DNA of 64,000 bases, from NCBI RefSeq assembly GCF_018986735.1, contig NZ_CP065521.1, positions 496,001 to 560,000 on the forward strand, given 5' to 3'. Below the pieces are notes generated by a model, which was not told where the DNA came from, searched no databases, and worked only from the letters and a program-made list of their open reading frames with translations. Position numbers and translations under genes: made by a program. This DNA is from Schaalia sp. 19OD2882. GTDB taxonomy: Bacteria > Actinomycetota > Actinomycetes > Actinomycetales > Actinomycetaceae. Positions within the stretch are counted from its first letter, which is position 1; the number at the start of each line of letters is the position of its first letter. This document shows positions 23,463 to 31,577 of the stretch, one piece after another.

Positions 23463-23726
23463 TTACCCGGTCGGCACCGGCAGCAAATTGCTGGCCGCAA
23501 GGAGGTAGCGCGGACCTGCCTTCTGCGGGTGGTTGTTCTCGGTGTCCTTGGGTTGCTCTTGCATCTGGAACGGGATGTTCGCGGCGTTATCCGCCGCGAG
23601 GTGCCGGGTGATGTAGCGGCGGACCAAGGGGCGCCGCTTGAGCCTCCCGCCCCGCACCTAGTTGACGCGCCGGTAGTTGCGCCTGAGCCGCCGCTCATAA
23701 GGGTGCTTTCTATACGTTGAGATGAT
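23463..23726 (-). pseudogene. Decayed reading frame with internal TAG
   Basis: One minus-strand frame reads 'RKHPYERRLRRNYRRVN', a TAG, then 'GRLKRRPLVRRYITRHLAAD' and 'QKAGPRYLLAASNLLPVPTG' before the stop. The basic composition is protein-like, but no family was recognised. It lies in the same decayed stretch as its neighbours. Confidence 0.3.
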
Positions 23727-23836
23727 CATCACTCTTCCGTGAGATGAGTTCCTCCGCATCCAGGACGACCTGCCATCAGTAGACGATCGCCTGTGGGGAT
23801 GAGTTTGACACATACCCCATGGGCTCCACCACCTAC

Positions 23837-24079
23837 TCAAGGCTCAAACCCTTGCTGTCGTCGATGGTTTCGATTCGGGTTGTGGGAGTTCGTGCCCAAT
23901 CCCCACACGACCACCGGGACGAGCGACGCCGGCACGGACACGATCAACACGATCGTCATCACCGTCCCCACAATCGTGTGCCACTGCATGATCCCCGGCA
24001 GGCTGTCATCCTTCGAAGTGCACATCCAGTGGCGCAACAGCGGCAGAGTCGTCAGGACACAGATCACCAAATCAAACAT
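23837..24079 (-). CDS. Possible small membrane protein
   Basis: The 80-residue frame has two hydrophobic stretches ('DLVICVLTTLPLL', residues 3-15, and 'IVGTVMTIVLIVSVPASLVP', about 36-55) and a basic, Asn-rich C-terminus (NSHNPNRNHRRQQ). There is no clear ribosome-binding site. Small membrane proteins of this kind are common, and chance cannot be excluded. Confidence 0.35.
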   Translation of the reverse strand: MFDLVICVLTTLPLLRHWMCTSKDDSLPGIMQWHTIVGTVMTIVLIVSVPASLVPVVVWGLGTNSHNPNRNHRRQQGFEP

Positions 24080-24611
24080 GGTCCCGCTCGTGTGGGTTGA
24101 TCGAACCGACGGACCGGGCTGCGAGCGTCAGCGACCTCGGAGCACATGCTGCTTTTCCGATGGCGTCAGGGGCATGTTCGAGGACCGTGCCAGGGCCGTG
24201 GTCGTGGGAGTTGGAGCATCGCGGTGGCCGCGCTGGCCAGGAATGGTCTCAGCCCGATGTGCTCGTGACGCCACGCAGTAGCTGCGTGCTCGTCCGGGAC
24301 GTGTGCGATCACGTTGTCGAGGCGCAATGGTTCAACAATGGCGCGCCTCCTCCTTCAAGCGCTCAGGTTGGTGAGGTCACTCATCGTGCTTCCACCGGTC
24401 GAACCTGAAAGCAGACAAGGCAAGGTCGAATCCGCGCCGCATTGTGGCCAGGTCGTCCGGATCGATCGCTTGGGCGCGGAGCCGAACCGGACCGACCGGT
24501 GGCGACCTCGCAAGGTGGTTGGTACTGGTCTGACGCAAAGTGGTCGACGATCAAGCGACGGTGGTGTGAGCGCCGCATTGGCGTGAGGCCCGATCCTCTG
24601 AAAGGTGGAGC
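24080..24611. other. Intergenic/decayed stretch without a recognisable gene
   Basis: Short minus-strand pieces such as 'RGFDLALSAFRFDRWKHDE' hint at an old coding sequence broken by several frameshifts. No start, motif or repeat ties them together, and no gene is called. Confidence 0.4.
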
Positions 24612-24640
24612 TGGGGCCCAACCAATGCGGTTGGGCCCCA
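24612..24640. terminator. Hairpin terminator
   Basis: The perfect 12-bp arms TGGGGCCCAACC and GGTTGGGCCCCA enclose a 5-base loop. The hairpin lies 37 bases beyond the stop of the minus-strand ArsR-SRPBCC gene. Confidence 0.8.
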
Positions 24641-24677
24641 AAGGCGGGAATGGCGTGGTGGTCGTCGAATGCGAAGC

Positions 24678-25475
24678 TCAGCTGCGCATGGGCTGGCCGG
24701 TCTCGATCCAAGTCTTGATGTTGGAGATGAGGAACAGGCTGCCGGGCCCAACCTGTTGCGCAGTCTCAGTGGACGGGTCGAGGTCGTGGTGTTCGACAGT
24801 GAGCAAGGTGGCGCCACCTTGGGCGGTGAGTGACCACACCATGCGGAACGGGGCTTCCGCTGTCACCGCGTCATCCCAGGTCGGCGAGAAGATCATCTCA
24901 AGACGCCTGTTGGTGTCGGCGACGATGATCTTGCCCTCGGCGGCCACTCGACCGTCTGGGTAGGTGTAGGTGTAGTCGCTGCCCTGTTCCAGTGACGAGT
25001 TGAGTGTGGTGGCGAAGAACCACGAGGCGCACTCCTGGGTGAGAGCGGTCCAGACACGTTCGGGCGTGGCGTCGATGACGATGGCGTGGCGGTGCAGGGG
25101 TGCGGTGGTCATGGTTTCGGGTCTCCGTTCGGACGCGTTCTTGAGGCGAGTCAGTGCCTGCCCCCAGCCGAGGGCGTAGTCGTCAAGCCAACGTTGCGCC
25201 AAGGCGACCAGGGGGGTGGCATTGAGATAGCAGAGGCGGGTTCGCCCTGCCTTGTGGGAGGTGACCAGTCCGGCATCTTCCAAGATGCCCAAGTGCTTCA
25301 GAACTGCATGTCGACCCAACTTCGGCAGGGCTTGCCCAAGATCGGTCACGCTCTGGCCGTCACGTTCGTGCAGGGCGTCCAGCAGTGCCCGCCGTCCCGG
25401 ATGGGACAGGGCGAGAAGCACTGTGTCGTCGTCAGAAGCGGTCACATCGAGGATCATAGGTGACTTTTGGGTCAC
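24678..25475 (-). CDS. ArsR-type HTH fused to an SRPBCC (AHSA1-like) domain
   Basis: The protein has 265 residues. Residues about 15-100 are a winged helix of the ArsR family ('LLALSHPGRRALLDALHERD', 'LGRHAVLKHLGILEDAGLV', 'AGRTRLCYLNATPLVAL'). Residues about 125-260 are an SRPBCC/AHSA1 ligand-binding fold ('IVIDATPERVWTALTQECAS' to the helix 'LFLISNIKTWIETGQ'). In many actinobacteria these are two adjacent genes; here they are one polypeptide, suggesting a one-component sensor with a hydrophobic-ligand pocket. No metal-binding cysteine pair is seen. The GTG at 25475 and an ATG at 25457 are both possible starts. A palindrome (25458-25477) overlaps both, which suggests tight autoregulation. 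Confidence 0.85.
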   Translation of the reverse strand: MTQKSPMILDVTASDDDTVLLALSHPGRRALLDALHERDGQSVTDLGQALPKLGRHAVLKHLGILEDAGLVTSHKAGRTRLCYLNATPLVALAQRWLDDYALGWGQALTRLKNASERRPETMTTAPLHRHAIVIDATPERVWTALTQECASWFFATTLNSSLEQGSDYTYTYPDGRVAAEGKIIVADTNRRLEMIFSPTWDDAVTAEAPFRMVWSLTAQGGATLLTVEHHDLDPSTETAQQVGPGSLFLISNIKTWIETGQPMRS

Positions 25476-25477
25476 CT
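25458..25477. promoter_or_regulatory. Palindromic operator overlapping the ArsR-SRPBCC start
   Basis: AGGTGAC-TTTTGG-GTCACCT is a perfect 7-bp inverted repeat with a 6-base spacer, placed exactly at the candidate start codons. It is the right size and position for autorepression by a dimeric winged-helix protein. Confidence 0.65.
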
Positions 25478-25520
25478 TTCAAGCTTGAGCATCCGCTGGG
25501 GGGTCGGTCAACGTTTCCCG

Positions 25521-25658
25521 TCAGTGCAGCTGGACTTGGTCGCCGAGGTCGATGAACCGGTCGAGTCCGGTGGTGCTGGCGAAGGTGGCGACGTTGGTTG
25601 CAGGCGCATCGAGTTCATCATGGGCGACCTGCGCTCCTCGCTGCGTCGGCGCAATCAC
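25521..25658 (-). pseudogene. Short protein-like remnant
   Basis: After an in-frame TGA (25671-25673) the minus strand reads 'VIAPTQRGAQVAHDELDAPA' and 'FASTTGLDRFIDLGDQVQLH' to a stop. It resembles the C-terminal end of a protein, but there is no ribosome-binding site and no family can be named. Confidence 0.25.
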
Positions 25659-26067
25659 CCGTGATGTTCGTCAGTGCGTCAGTGTGGCGCTCGCTCCGAT
25701 GCGTCCACCTCGGGCAGGCAACCCGGCTGTGGTCGGGAGGGGGCGCGGAGTTGCTTGGTCGGCCCGCGCAGGGTTGCGCCAGCTTGGTGGGCAGGGATCT
25801 GCTCGTCGGCCTCGGCCTTGGACGGCAAGGACGTGGTCCTCGCGAAGCCCTGACGAGCAACGCGAACTCACGCTTCGTACCGCCCCGAGCCAAGGCTGTC
25901 GCACTCTTGACGTGAACGGACCCGCGGGCCGCGCCTCAAGGGTTTAGGTGTTCCCTGGATGTGCCGCGCGAGGCCCTGGCACCTGCTGGTGAGTCATCGC
26001 GCCGAGCGCGCCGGCGCACCATCCTTCGCTGCTGCGCGGAGCGTCCAATCGCGCTGCGGGAAAGTGC
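25659..26067. other. Intergenic stretch with no supported gene
   Basis: Only low-complexity, Arg/Pro-rich frames are open on either strand. No start signals, repeats or RNA genes were recognised. Confidence 0.5.
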
Positions 26068-26084
26068 AAGTAGTAATACTACTT
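26068..26084. promoter_or_regulatory. Palindrome upstream of the lipoprotein gene
   Basis: AAGTAGT-AAT-ACTACTT is a perfect 7-bp inverted repeat, AT-rich against its surroundings, ending six bases before the ATG at 26090. It is a candidate operator or a start-site-sequestering hairpin. Confidence 0.45.
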
Positions 26085-26089
26085 TCCGT

Positions 26090-26464
26090 ATGTTCCACAC
26101 CTTCACAGAACCTCGATCCTCCATCAAACGTGCCATTGTCGTCGCTCTTCTCCTGTGCGGAGGCTCTGCATTGGCGGCTTGCTCTTCAGGCCCCTCGATT
26201 GAGGGGACGTACTACGGCACCGCAGGTGACACGGTGCTGATTCTCGAATCTGGAGGAAAATGCGGGTACACCGACGACTACGACCCTGAAAAGGGGTTGG
26301 ACCTCGAGGTGAGTAAAGACTGCTCGTGGTCGCTGTCCGGTTCGAACATCACCCTGATCGGTGTCGCCAAAAAAGGCTCTCTCATGGGCATCGTTGGTGA
26401 CGACGGGGCAATTTCAATTCCCGATCAGGCGAAATGGCGTGGTGAGATCTACTCCAAGAAGTAG
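26090..26464 (+). CDS. Small lipoprotein of unknown function
   Basis: The protein has 124 residues. The N-terminus has a basic region, a hydrophobic core (AIVVALLLCGGSALA) and a lipobox 'LAAC'. The mature part 'GPSIEGTYYGTAGDTVLILE' looks like a small beta-barrel or META/DUF-like fold built around 'SGSNITLIGVAKKGSLMGIV'. It has two cysteines beyond the lipid-modified one. The larger upstream frame is rejected because the signal peptide begins here. The function is not recognised. Confidence 0.65.
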   Translation: MFHTFTEPRSSIKRAIVVALLLCGGSALAACSSGPSIEGTYYGTAGDTVLILESGGKCGYTDDYDPEKGLDLEVSKDCSWSLSGSNITLIGVAKKGSLMGIVGDDGAISIPDQAKWRGEIYSKK

Positions 26465-26822
26465 AGAACGAATCTGGGACAAGCGCGACAATTCCCGCCT
26501 CCTCGGGTCGTGCGAGCGTTTCGGGACAGCGGCCGGAATGCGCGGCGTTTCCGACTCGTTTCCATTGGCCGAGGAGCTGGGCGGGGTCGAGGCCGGGCCA
26601 CCGGGAACCACTGCAGGGACGTGAAACGTCAACTGCGCAGCGTCGCACACCTTGGGCAGACGCAAAATGGACATCCGGGCCCGGTGTCTCGACCAACTCG
26701 AAACGATGGCCAACGATGCTGCCACTTTGATGAGCGACTGTCCCGAAAGCGATTTCACCGACCTCGTGAACGTCGAGGATCAATGCCACGCCGCCCTCGT
26801 CAATGAGTTCTGCCCCCATGCC
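26465..26822. other. Intergenic stretch with no supported gene
   Basis: A plus-strand frame from 26652 ('CLDQLETMANDAATLMSDCP') has some protein-like character, but it lacks a ribosome-binding site and runs into a low-complexity tail and the antisense of deoD. It is not called. Confidence 0.4.
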
Positions 26823-26860
26823 GGTGCTGCCACCGCGGTTTCAGCCGCGACGGCAGCACC
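26823..26860. terminator. Terminator-like hairpin
   Basis: GGTGCTGCC (26823-26831) pairs with GGCAGCACC (26852-26860), and an inner CGCGG/CCGCG stem extends it. It lies about 160 bases past the deoD stop on the minus strand. Confidence 0.5.
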
Positions 26861-26956
26861 TCGCGCGAAACCGCCGCCGCCCCGAGTGAAGGTCGTTCCC
26901 TCTCCCGAGAGTCCGGCGCTGATTCGGGCTTGCATGCGCCTGCCATGTTGCTCGAC

Positions 26957-26992
26957 GGACGAATCTCGCGGAACGAGGGACGAATCTCACGG
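26957..26992. repeat. Two copies of GGACGAATCTC with a 21-base period
   Basis: GGACGAATCTCGCG and GGACGAATCTCACGG begin 21 bases apart, downstream of the deoD stop. The same unit with the same 21-base period recurs, on the opposite strand, at 41688-41750. Confidence 0.6.
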
Positions 26993-27020
26993 AGAAAGGG
27001 TGGGCGAGGGGGACCGGGCG

Positions 27021-27749
27021 TCAGGACAGTGCTGCGGCGACCGCCAGTTCCAGGGAGGCCTGGAACAGGGTTTCGCGTTCTTCGGCGCTCATGTCCTTGG
27101 AGTGGTCGAAGAGGTGGTCCGAGACCGTCAGGACGGCCAAGGCTTGCTTGCCGTATTCGGCGGCCACGCCGTACAGTGCGGCGGCCTCCATCTCCACGCC
27201 CAGTACCCCGTACTTCGCCAGCTTCTCGGTCTGGCCCTCCGGAGTGAAGTAGAAGTGGTCACGTGAGATCACGGTGCCGGCGTGAACGGTACCGGTGATC
27301 CGGCCCGCCTCCTTGGCGGCCAAGCCGGTCTGCCAGGCGGTGCTGGCCAGACGGAAGTCGGCCACTGCGGAGAAGTTCACGCCGGGAATGCGCAGCTGGT
27401 TCATGGCCGAGTCCGTGTGCGCGCCGGTGGCCACGATGACATCACCCACGCTGACCTGCGGAGCGATGCCGCCGGCGGTGCCCACGCGGATGATGCGTTC
27501 GACACCGAACTGGCTGAACAGCTCGGTGGCGTAGATCGAGAAGGACGGCTGACCCATGCCCGAGCCCATGACGGACAGCGGCTTGCCGTTGACCGTGCCT
27601 GTGAATCCCAGCATTCCGCGCACGTCGTTGACCTGGCGGGCGTCGGTGAGGATCAGGTCCGCAATGCGCTTGGCGCGCTTCGGGTCACCGGGCATGAGGA
27701 CTGCGGGCGCGAAGTCTCCGGGCTCTGCGGCGATGTGGGGGGTTGCCAT
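27021..27749 (-). CDS. deoD: Purine-nucleoside phosphorylase (DeoD type)
   Basis: The protein has 242 residues from the ATG at 27749; the longer frame adds an unrelated N-terminus. It cleaves purine (deoxy)nucleosides with phosphate for purine salvage. Family motifs are visible: 'VLMPGDPKRAKRIAD', 'GSGMGQPSFSIYATEL', 'IIRVGTAGGI' (phosphate site) and 'GVEMEAAALYGVAAEYG' with the ribose-binding Glu-Met-Glu. The catalytic Asp lies in 'LTVSDHLFDH'. It is a single gene with no obvious operon partner. Confidence 0.93.
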   Translation of the reverse strand: MATPHIAAEPGDFAPAVLMPGDPKRAKRIADLILTDARQVNDVRGMLGFTGTVNGKPLSVMGSGMGQPSFSIYATELFSQFGVERIIRVGTAGGIAPQVSVGDVIVATGAHTDSAMNQLRIPGVNFSAVADFRLASTAWQTGLAAKEAGRITGTVHAGTVISRDHFYFTPEGQTEKLAKYGVLGVEMEAAALYGVAAEYGKQALAVLTVSDHLFDHSKDMSAEERETLFQASLELAVAAALS

Positions 27750-27900
27750 GGCTGCTGGTCCTTCCTGTGGGCGGTTGTCGAAGTGGATGCCATGAGCGGC
27801 ATCCCCGTCTGCGTGGTGATCCAGTCTTGCACAGTGGCGGTCCCGACAGGGCCAGTCGTGGCTGCCCCGTGCGAGGATCGCCAGTGGAAAGGGGATCATC

Positions 27901-28479
27901 ATGGATGCGCGCACCTTGGTGGAATTGGTCGAGTCGAGTGCGGAGGAACTCCAGTGGGCCACCGTCGACCAGCCGTTCGGCCCCGGATGGGCGGCCTGGC
28001 GGGTGAGCGGGAAGATCTTCGTCGTATTGGGTTCACTACGAGGGCGCCGTCTGGTCAACCTCAAGTGCGCGCCAGAGGATGCCCGGGCCCTGGTGGCCGC
28101 CTGCCCCGACATCACGGAGGGCTACCACATGAACAAGAAGCACTGGATCACCCTGTGGGCCGAGGACCGGGATGCAGATGCGGGCGCAACGGTGGGTCCT
28201 GAGTCCTCCACCTCGGGGGACGAGGGCATGGCCACGGACTCCCAGGTGCCGGAGGACGACGAGGACTCGATCGCATTGGAGCCTGACCTGGTGTGCGATC
28301 TGGTGAAGAACTCATGGGTACTGGTGGCACGCACTTTGCCGGCCGCACGCAGGCCAATGATCGATGCCGTGGTCTTCTCCGACGGGCTGGGGCCCGATGG
28401 AGTGCCACCTGCCACCGGGTCCGCCCACGCCCTCGTGGCGGGGAGTTCCGACAATTCCGTGAACGTTACCGGACCGTGA
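27901..28479 (+). CDS. MmcQ/YjbR-family protein
   Basis: The protein has 192 residues. The YjbR fold is split by an insertion. The first part has 'QPFGPGWAAWRVSGKIFVVL', 'VNLKCAPEDARALVAACPDI' and 'GYHMNKKHWITLW'. An acidic linker of about 45 residues follows, then the closing helix 'DLVCDLVKNSWVLVARTLPA'. Members are small CyaY-like-fold proteins often called DNA-binding, but their role is not established. The last 40 residues are unconserved. Confidence 0.75.
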   Translation: MDARTLVELVESSAEELQWATVDQPFGPGWAAWRVSGKIFVVLGSLRGRRLVNLKCAPEDARALVAACPDITEGYHMNKKHWITLWAEDRDADAGATVGPESSTSGDEGMATDSQVPEDDEDSIALEPDLVCDLVKNSWVLVARTLPAARRPMIDAVVFSDGLGPDGVPPATGSAHALVAGSSDNSVNVTGP

Positions 28480-28784
28480 ACCCGAAATTCGCAGTTCCGA
28501 GCGTTCCCGCCCCGCCTCGTCAGCAGGCGAAAGGGACAGGGGCCCCATCCCGGATCGACGCCCATCGGTGGGGGAGTGGGTCCGTCTCAAGCTTCCGACA
28601 TCGGCGAATCGGACCACTGGATTGCCTTTGAACTGTGCAAACACTTCCACTTGGTCCAGGTGGGCGACCCTCGGGGCTTTCCCGATAACAGTTCCGTAAC
28701 AGTGGGCCCCTCGTGGTGCGGGGCGCTCTTCGTGGTGGGGTACCGTAGACGTCACGTTCGCAAGGAGGCGTTCGCGCAGCCGGT
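28480..28784. other. Upstream region of the fucose operon
   Basis: There is no gene. The stretch leads to the palindrome at 28785 and probably contains the operon promoter, but no convincing -35/-10 pair was found. Confidence 0.4.
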
Positions 28785-28800
28785 TCGTTAGCGCTAACGA
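28785..28800. promoter_or_regulatory. LacI-type operator of the fucose operon
   Basis: TCGTTAGCGCTAACGA is a perfect 16-bp palindrome with the central CG of LacI-family operators, 57 bases before the first operon gene. The LacI-family regulator at 36002-37003 inside the operon is the obvious candidate to bind it. Confidence 0.75.
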
Positions 28801-28856
28801 CGTCCGGGCGATCACCACAGGCACGACGACGTTCCTGGTTACCCAAGGGGTGAGAA

Positions 28857-30374
28857 GTGACGAAACTACTGGAGTTGAAGGGGATCTCCAAGACCTTCCC
28901 CGGTGTGAAGGCGTTGTCCGACGTCGACATGGATCTTCACGCAGGAGAAGTCCTGGGGCTCTGCGGTGAGAACGGAGCCGGCAAGTCCACTCTGATGAAG
29001 GTTCTCACCGGCATCTACACTGCGGATCCGGGTGGTGAGATCTGGCTGCAGGGCGAGAAGGTCGAGGTCAAGGGACCGACCCACGCCCGCGACCTGGGCC
29101 TGAGCATCATCCACCAGGAGCTCAACATCATTCCCGATCTCACGGTCGCCCAGAACCTGTACATCGGGCGTCCGGGATCCCACTCGGGAACCTACATCAA
29201 CGACCGCAAGCTGGTGCAGGACGCCCGCGAACTCTTCGAGCGCCTGGGCATGGAGATCGACCCGAATGCCATGTGCCGCGACCTGTCCGTGGCCCGCCTG
29301 CAGATGGTCGAGATCGCCCGAGCCCTGTCCTACGACGCTCGCATCCTGGTCATGGACGAGCCCACTGCTGCCCTGACCACACAGGAGACCGAAACCCTGT
29401 TCGGCCTCATCCGGGACTTCGTCACCACAGAGACGGGGCTCATCTACATCTCCCACCGCATGCCCGAAATCGAGGAGATCACCGACCGCGTCTCCGTCCT
29501 TCGCGACGGCCAGTACGTGGGCACGGTGACCACCAAGGACGTCGAGATGCGCGAGATCATCTCGATGATGGTGGGCCGCGAGGTCCCCGCCGACGCCCGC
29601 CCCAAGATCACCACCTCCAGCGACGAGGTCGCCCTGAAGGTCACCGGGCTTTCCACCCAGAAGCTGCTCAAGGACGTCTCCTTCGAGGTCCACAAGGGTG
29701 AGATCTTCGGATTCGCCGGCCTCATGGGTGCCGGCCGCACCGAGGTCGCCCGGTGCATCTTCGGCGCCGACCCGCGTGTCCACGGCGAGATCGAGGTGCA
29801 CGGCACGAAGGTCAACATCCGCAACGCCCGCGACGCCGTCCGCGCTGGCATCGGCTACCTGTCCGAGGACCGCAAGCGCTACGGCTGCCTGCTGGACCAG
29901 GACGTCAAGTTCAACTCGGTCCTGACCTCCATGGAACGCTTCTCCTCCGGCACGGTGCTCAACGGCGCCAAGATCGCCCAGGAGACCCAGTTCTACGTCG
30001 AGCGCCTGCGCACCCGCACCCCCTCGATCCACCAGATGATGCGCAACCTTTCCGGCGGAAACCAGCAGAAGGTCATCATCGCCAAGTGGCTCATCCGGGA
30101 CTGCGACGTCCTCATCTTCGACGAGCCCACCCGTGGCATCGACGTGGGCGCCAAGGACGAGATCTACGAACTGCTGGAGAACCTGGCCTCCCAGGGCAAG
30201 GCGATCATCGTGATCTCCTCAGAACTTCCCGAGGTCCTGCGCCTGTCCCACAGGATCGCCGTCATGGCGCACGGCCGAATCATCGGCACCCTCACCAATG
30301 AGGAAGCCACCCAGGAAAACATCATGGAACTGGCCACCGTCGGTCAGGCCGAAGCGAACGGAGCCCTCGCGTGA
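28857..30374 (+). CDS. Sugar ABC importer, tandem ATPase (RbsA/MglA type)
   Basis: The protein has 505 residues with two ABC domains. The first has Walker A 'GENGAGKSTLMK' and Walker B 'ILVMDEPTAALT'. The second has the degenerate P-loop 'GLMGAGRTEVARCIFG', typical of RbsA/MglA/XylG, and the signature 'LSGGNQQKVIIAKWL'. It powers uptake of a monosaccharide with the permease and binding protein that follow. The GTG start has AAGGGG upstream. It is followed by a 4-base overlap (GTGA) with the permease gene. The fucose genes downstream make L-fucose the probable substrate. Confidence 0.92.
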   Translation: MTKLLELKGISKTFPGVKALSDVDMDLHAGEVLGLCGENGAGKSTLMKVLTGIYTADPGGEIWLQGEKVEVKGPTHARDLGLSIIHQELNIIPDLTVAQNLYIGRPGSHSGTYINDRKLVQDARELFERLGMEIDPNAMCRDLSVARLQMVEIARALSYDARILVMDEPTAALTTQETETLFGLIRDFVTTETGLIYISHRMPEIEEITDRVSVLRDGQYVGTVTTKDVEMREIISMMVGREVPADARPKITTSSDEVALKVTGLSTQKLLKDVSFEVHKGEIFGFAGLMGAGRTEVARCIFGADPRVHGEIEVHGTKVNIRNARDAVRAGIGYLSEDRKRYGCLLDQDVKFNSVLTSMERFSSGTVLNGAKIAQETQFYVERLRTRTPSIHQMMRNLSGGNQQKVIIAKWLIRDCDVLIFDEPTRGIDVGAKDEIYELLENLASQGKAIIVISSELPEVLRLSHRIAVMAHGRIIGTLTNEEATQENIMELATVGQAEANGALA

Positions 30375-31375
30375 GCAACGCAGCAACCCAGGCGGCCCCC
30401 CAGAACTCCCTGGTCACCGCCGTCAAGTCCCAGATGCAGCTGATCTTCGTCATGCTGGCGTTGGTCGTCATCTACGTCTTCTTCATGATCTGGGCGCCCA
30501 ACTTCGCACAGTGGTCGATCTTCACCGACATCCTCCTGCAGGCCGCCTACATGGGCGTCATGGCACTGGGCGCCACCTTCATCATCGCCACCTCCGGCAT
30601 CGACCTGTCCGTCGGCACCGGCATGACCCTGGTCGCCGTCATGGCGGGCGTCTTCCTGTCGGCAGACTGGCTCAACCTGCCCCTGGGCGCCGGCCTGGTC
30701 CTCATCATCGCCTTCGGCGCCCTGGTGGGCCTCATCAACGGCGTCAACGTGTCGGTCCTGGGCCTGCCGCCCTTCATCGCCACCCTGGCCATGATGATGG
30801 TGGCCCGCGGTCTGTCCCTGATCATCTCCGGCTCCCAGACGATCTCCATCAAGAACCCCGGCTACATCTTCCTGTCCACCGGCCAACTGATCCCCGCCCT
30901 GGGCATCTCCAACGCGGCCCTCATCTTCATCGTGCTGACCGTGCTGGCCGCGTTCCTCATGAACAAGACCCTGCTGGGCCGCTACTCCCTGGCCATCGGT
31001 TCCAACGAGGAAGCCACCCGCCTGTCCGGCGTCAACGTGCGCTACTGGAAGACCATGATCTACATGGTGGCCGGCATCTTCATGGCCTTCGGCGCCATCC
31101 TCTACTCCGCGCGCTTCGGCTTCGTCCAGCCCGCCGAGGGCGTCGGCTTCGAACTCAACGTCATCGCGGCAGTGGTCATCGGCGGCACCTCGCTGGCCGG
31201 CGGTCGCGCCTCGATCTTCGGCACCCTGATCGGTGCCCTGCTCATGGAGACGCTGAAGAAGGGCCTGACGATGATGGGTGTGGCCGCCGAATGGCAGCTG
31301 GTCGTCACCGGCATCGTCGTCCTCCTGGCGGTCTTCGTCGACAACATCCGTCGGGCACGCGCCGCCGCAGTCTGA
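30371..31375 (+). CDS. Sugar ABC importer, permease (RbsC type)
   Basis: The protein has 334 residues with about ten hydrophobic helices. The family motif 'ATSGIDLSVGTGMTL' lies after the second or third helix. 'AIGSNEEATRLSGVNV' is the cytoplasmic EAA-like loop that contacts the ATPase. 'VIGGTSLAGGRASIFGTLIG' is conserved near the end. It is translationally coupled to the ATPase by GTGA. Confidence 0.92.
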   Translation: MSNAATQAAPQNSLVTAVKSQMQLIFVMLALVVIYVFFMIWAPNFAQWSIFTDILLQAAYMGVMALGATFIIATSGIDLSVGTGMTLVAVMAGVFLSADWLNLPLGAGLVLIIAFGALVGLINGVNVSVLGLPPFIATLAMMMVARGLSLIISGSQTISIKNPGYIFLSTGQLIPALGISNAALIFIVLTVLAAFLMNKTLLGRYSLAIGSNEEATRLSGVNVRYWKTMIYMVAGIFMAFGAILYSARFGFVQPAEGVGFELNVIAAVVIGGTSLAGGRASIFGTLIGALLMETLKKGLTMMGVAAEWQLVVTGIVVLLAVFVDNIRRARAAAV

Positions 31376-31577
31376 CACGTCGACGAGGTCGGGGGCGGCC
31401 GACGGTCGGGTCCCGGGTCCTCCCGGGCAGCGACCGGCCCCGCCCTCGTCGAAGATCCCCGCGGCCCCGCGTCGCACCCCGAACCCGACCGTCCGGAGGA
31501 CCACCGAAGGACACGGACACCCGTCCACACCACGAGTGCGGGGACGCCCGTCCCCACGCCCACACGAAAGGAAACTC

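Noticed and set aside
23244-23720. A 158-codon plus-strand frame.
   Set aside because: It is antisense to protein-like minus-strand remnants, lacks a start signal and shows no motif.
26652-27266. A 204-codon plus-strand frame downstream of the small lipoprotein.
   Set aside because: It has no ribosome-binding site, turns into a low-complexity tail, crosses the 21-base repeat and then runs antisense to deoD.
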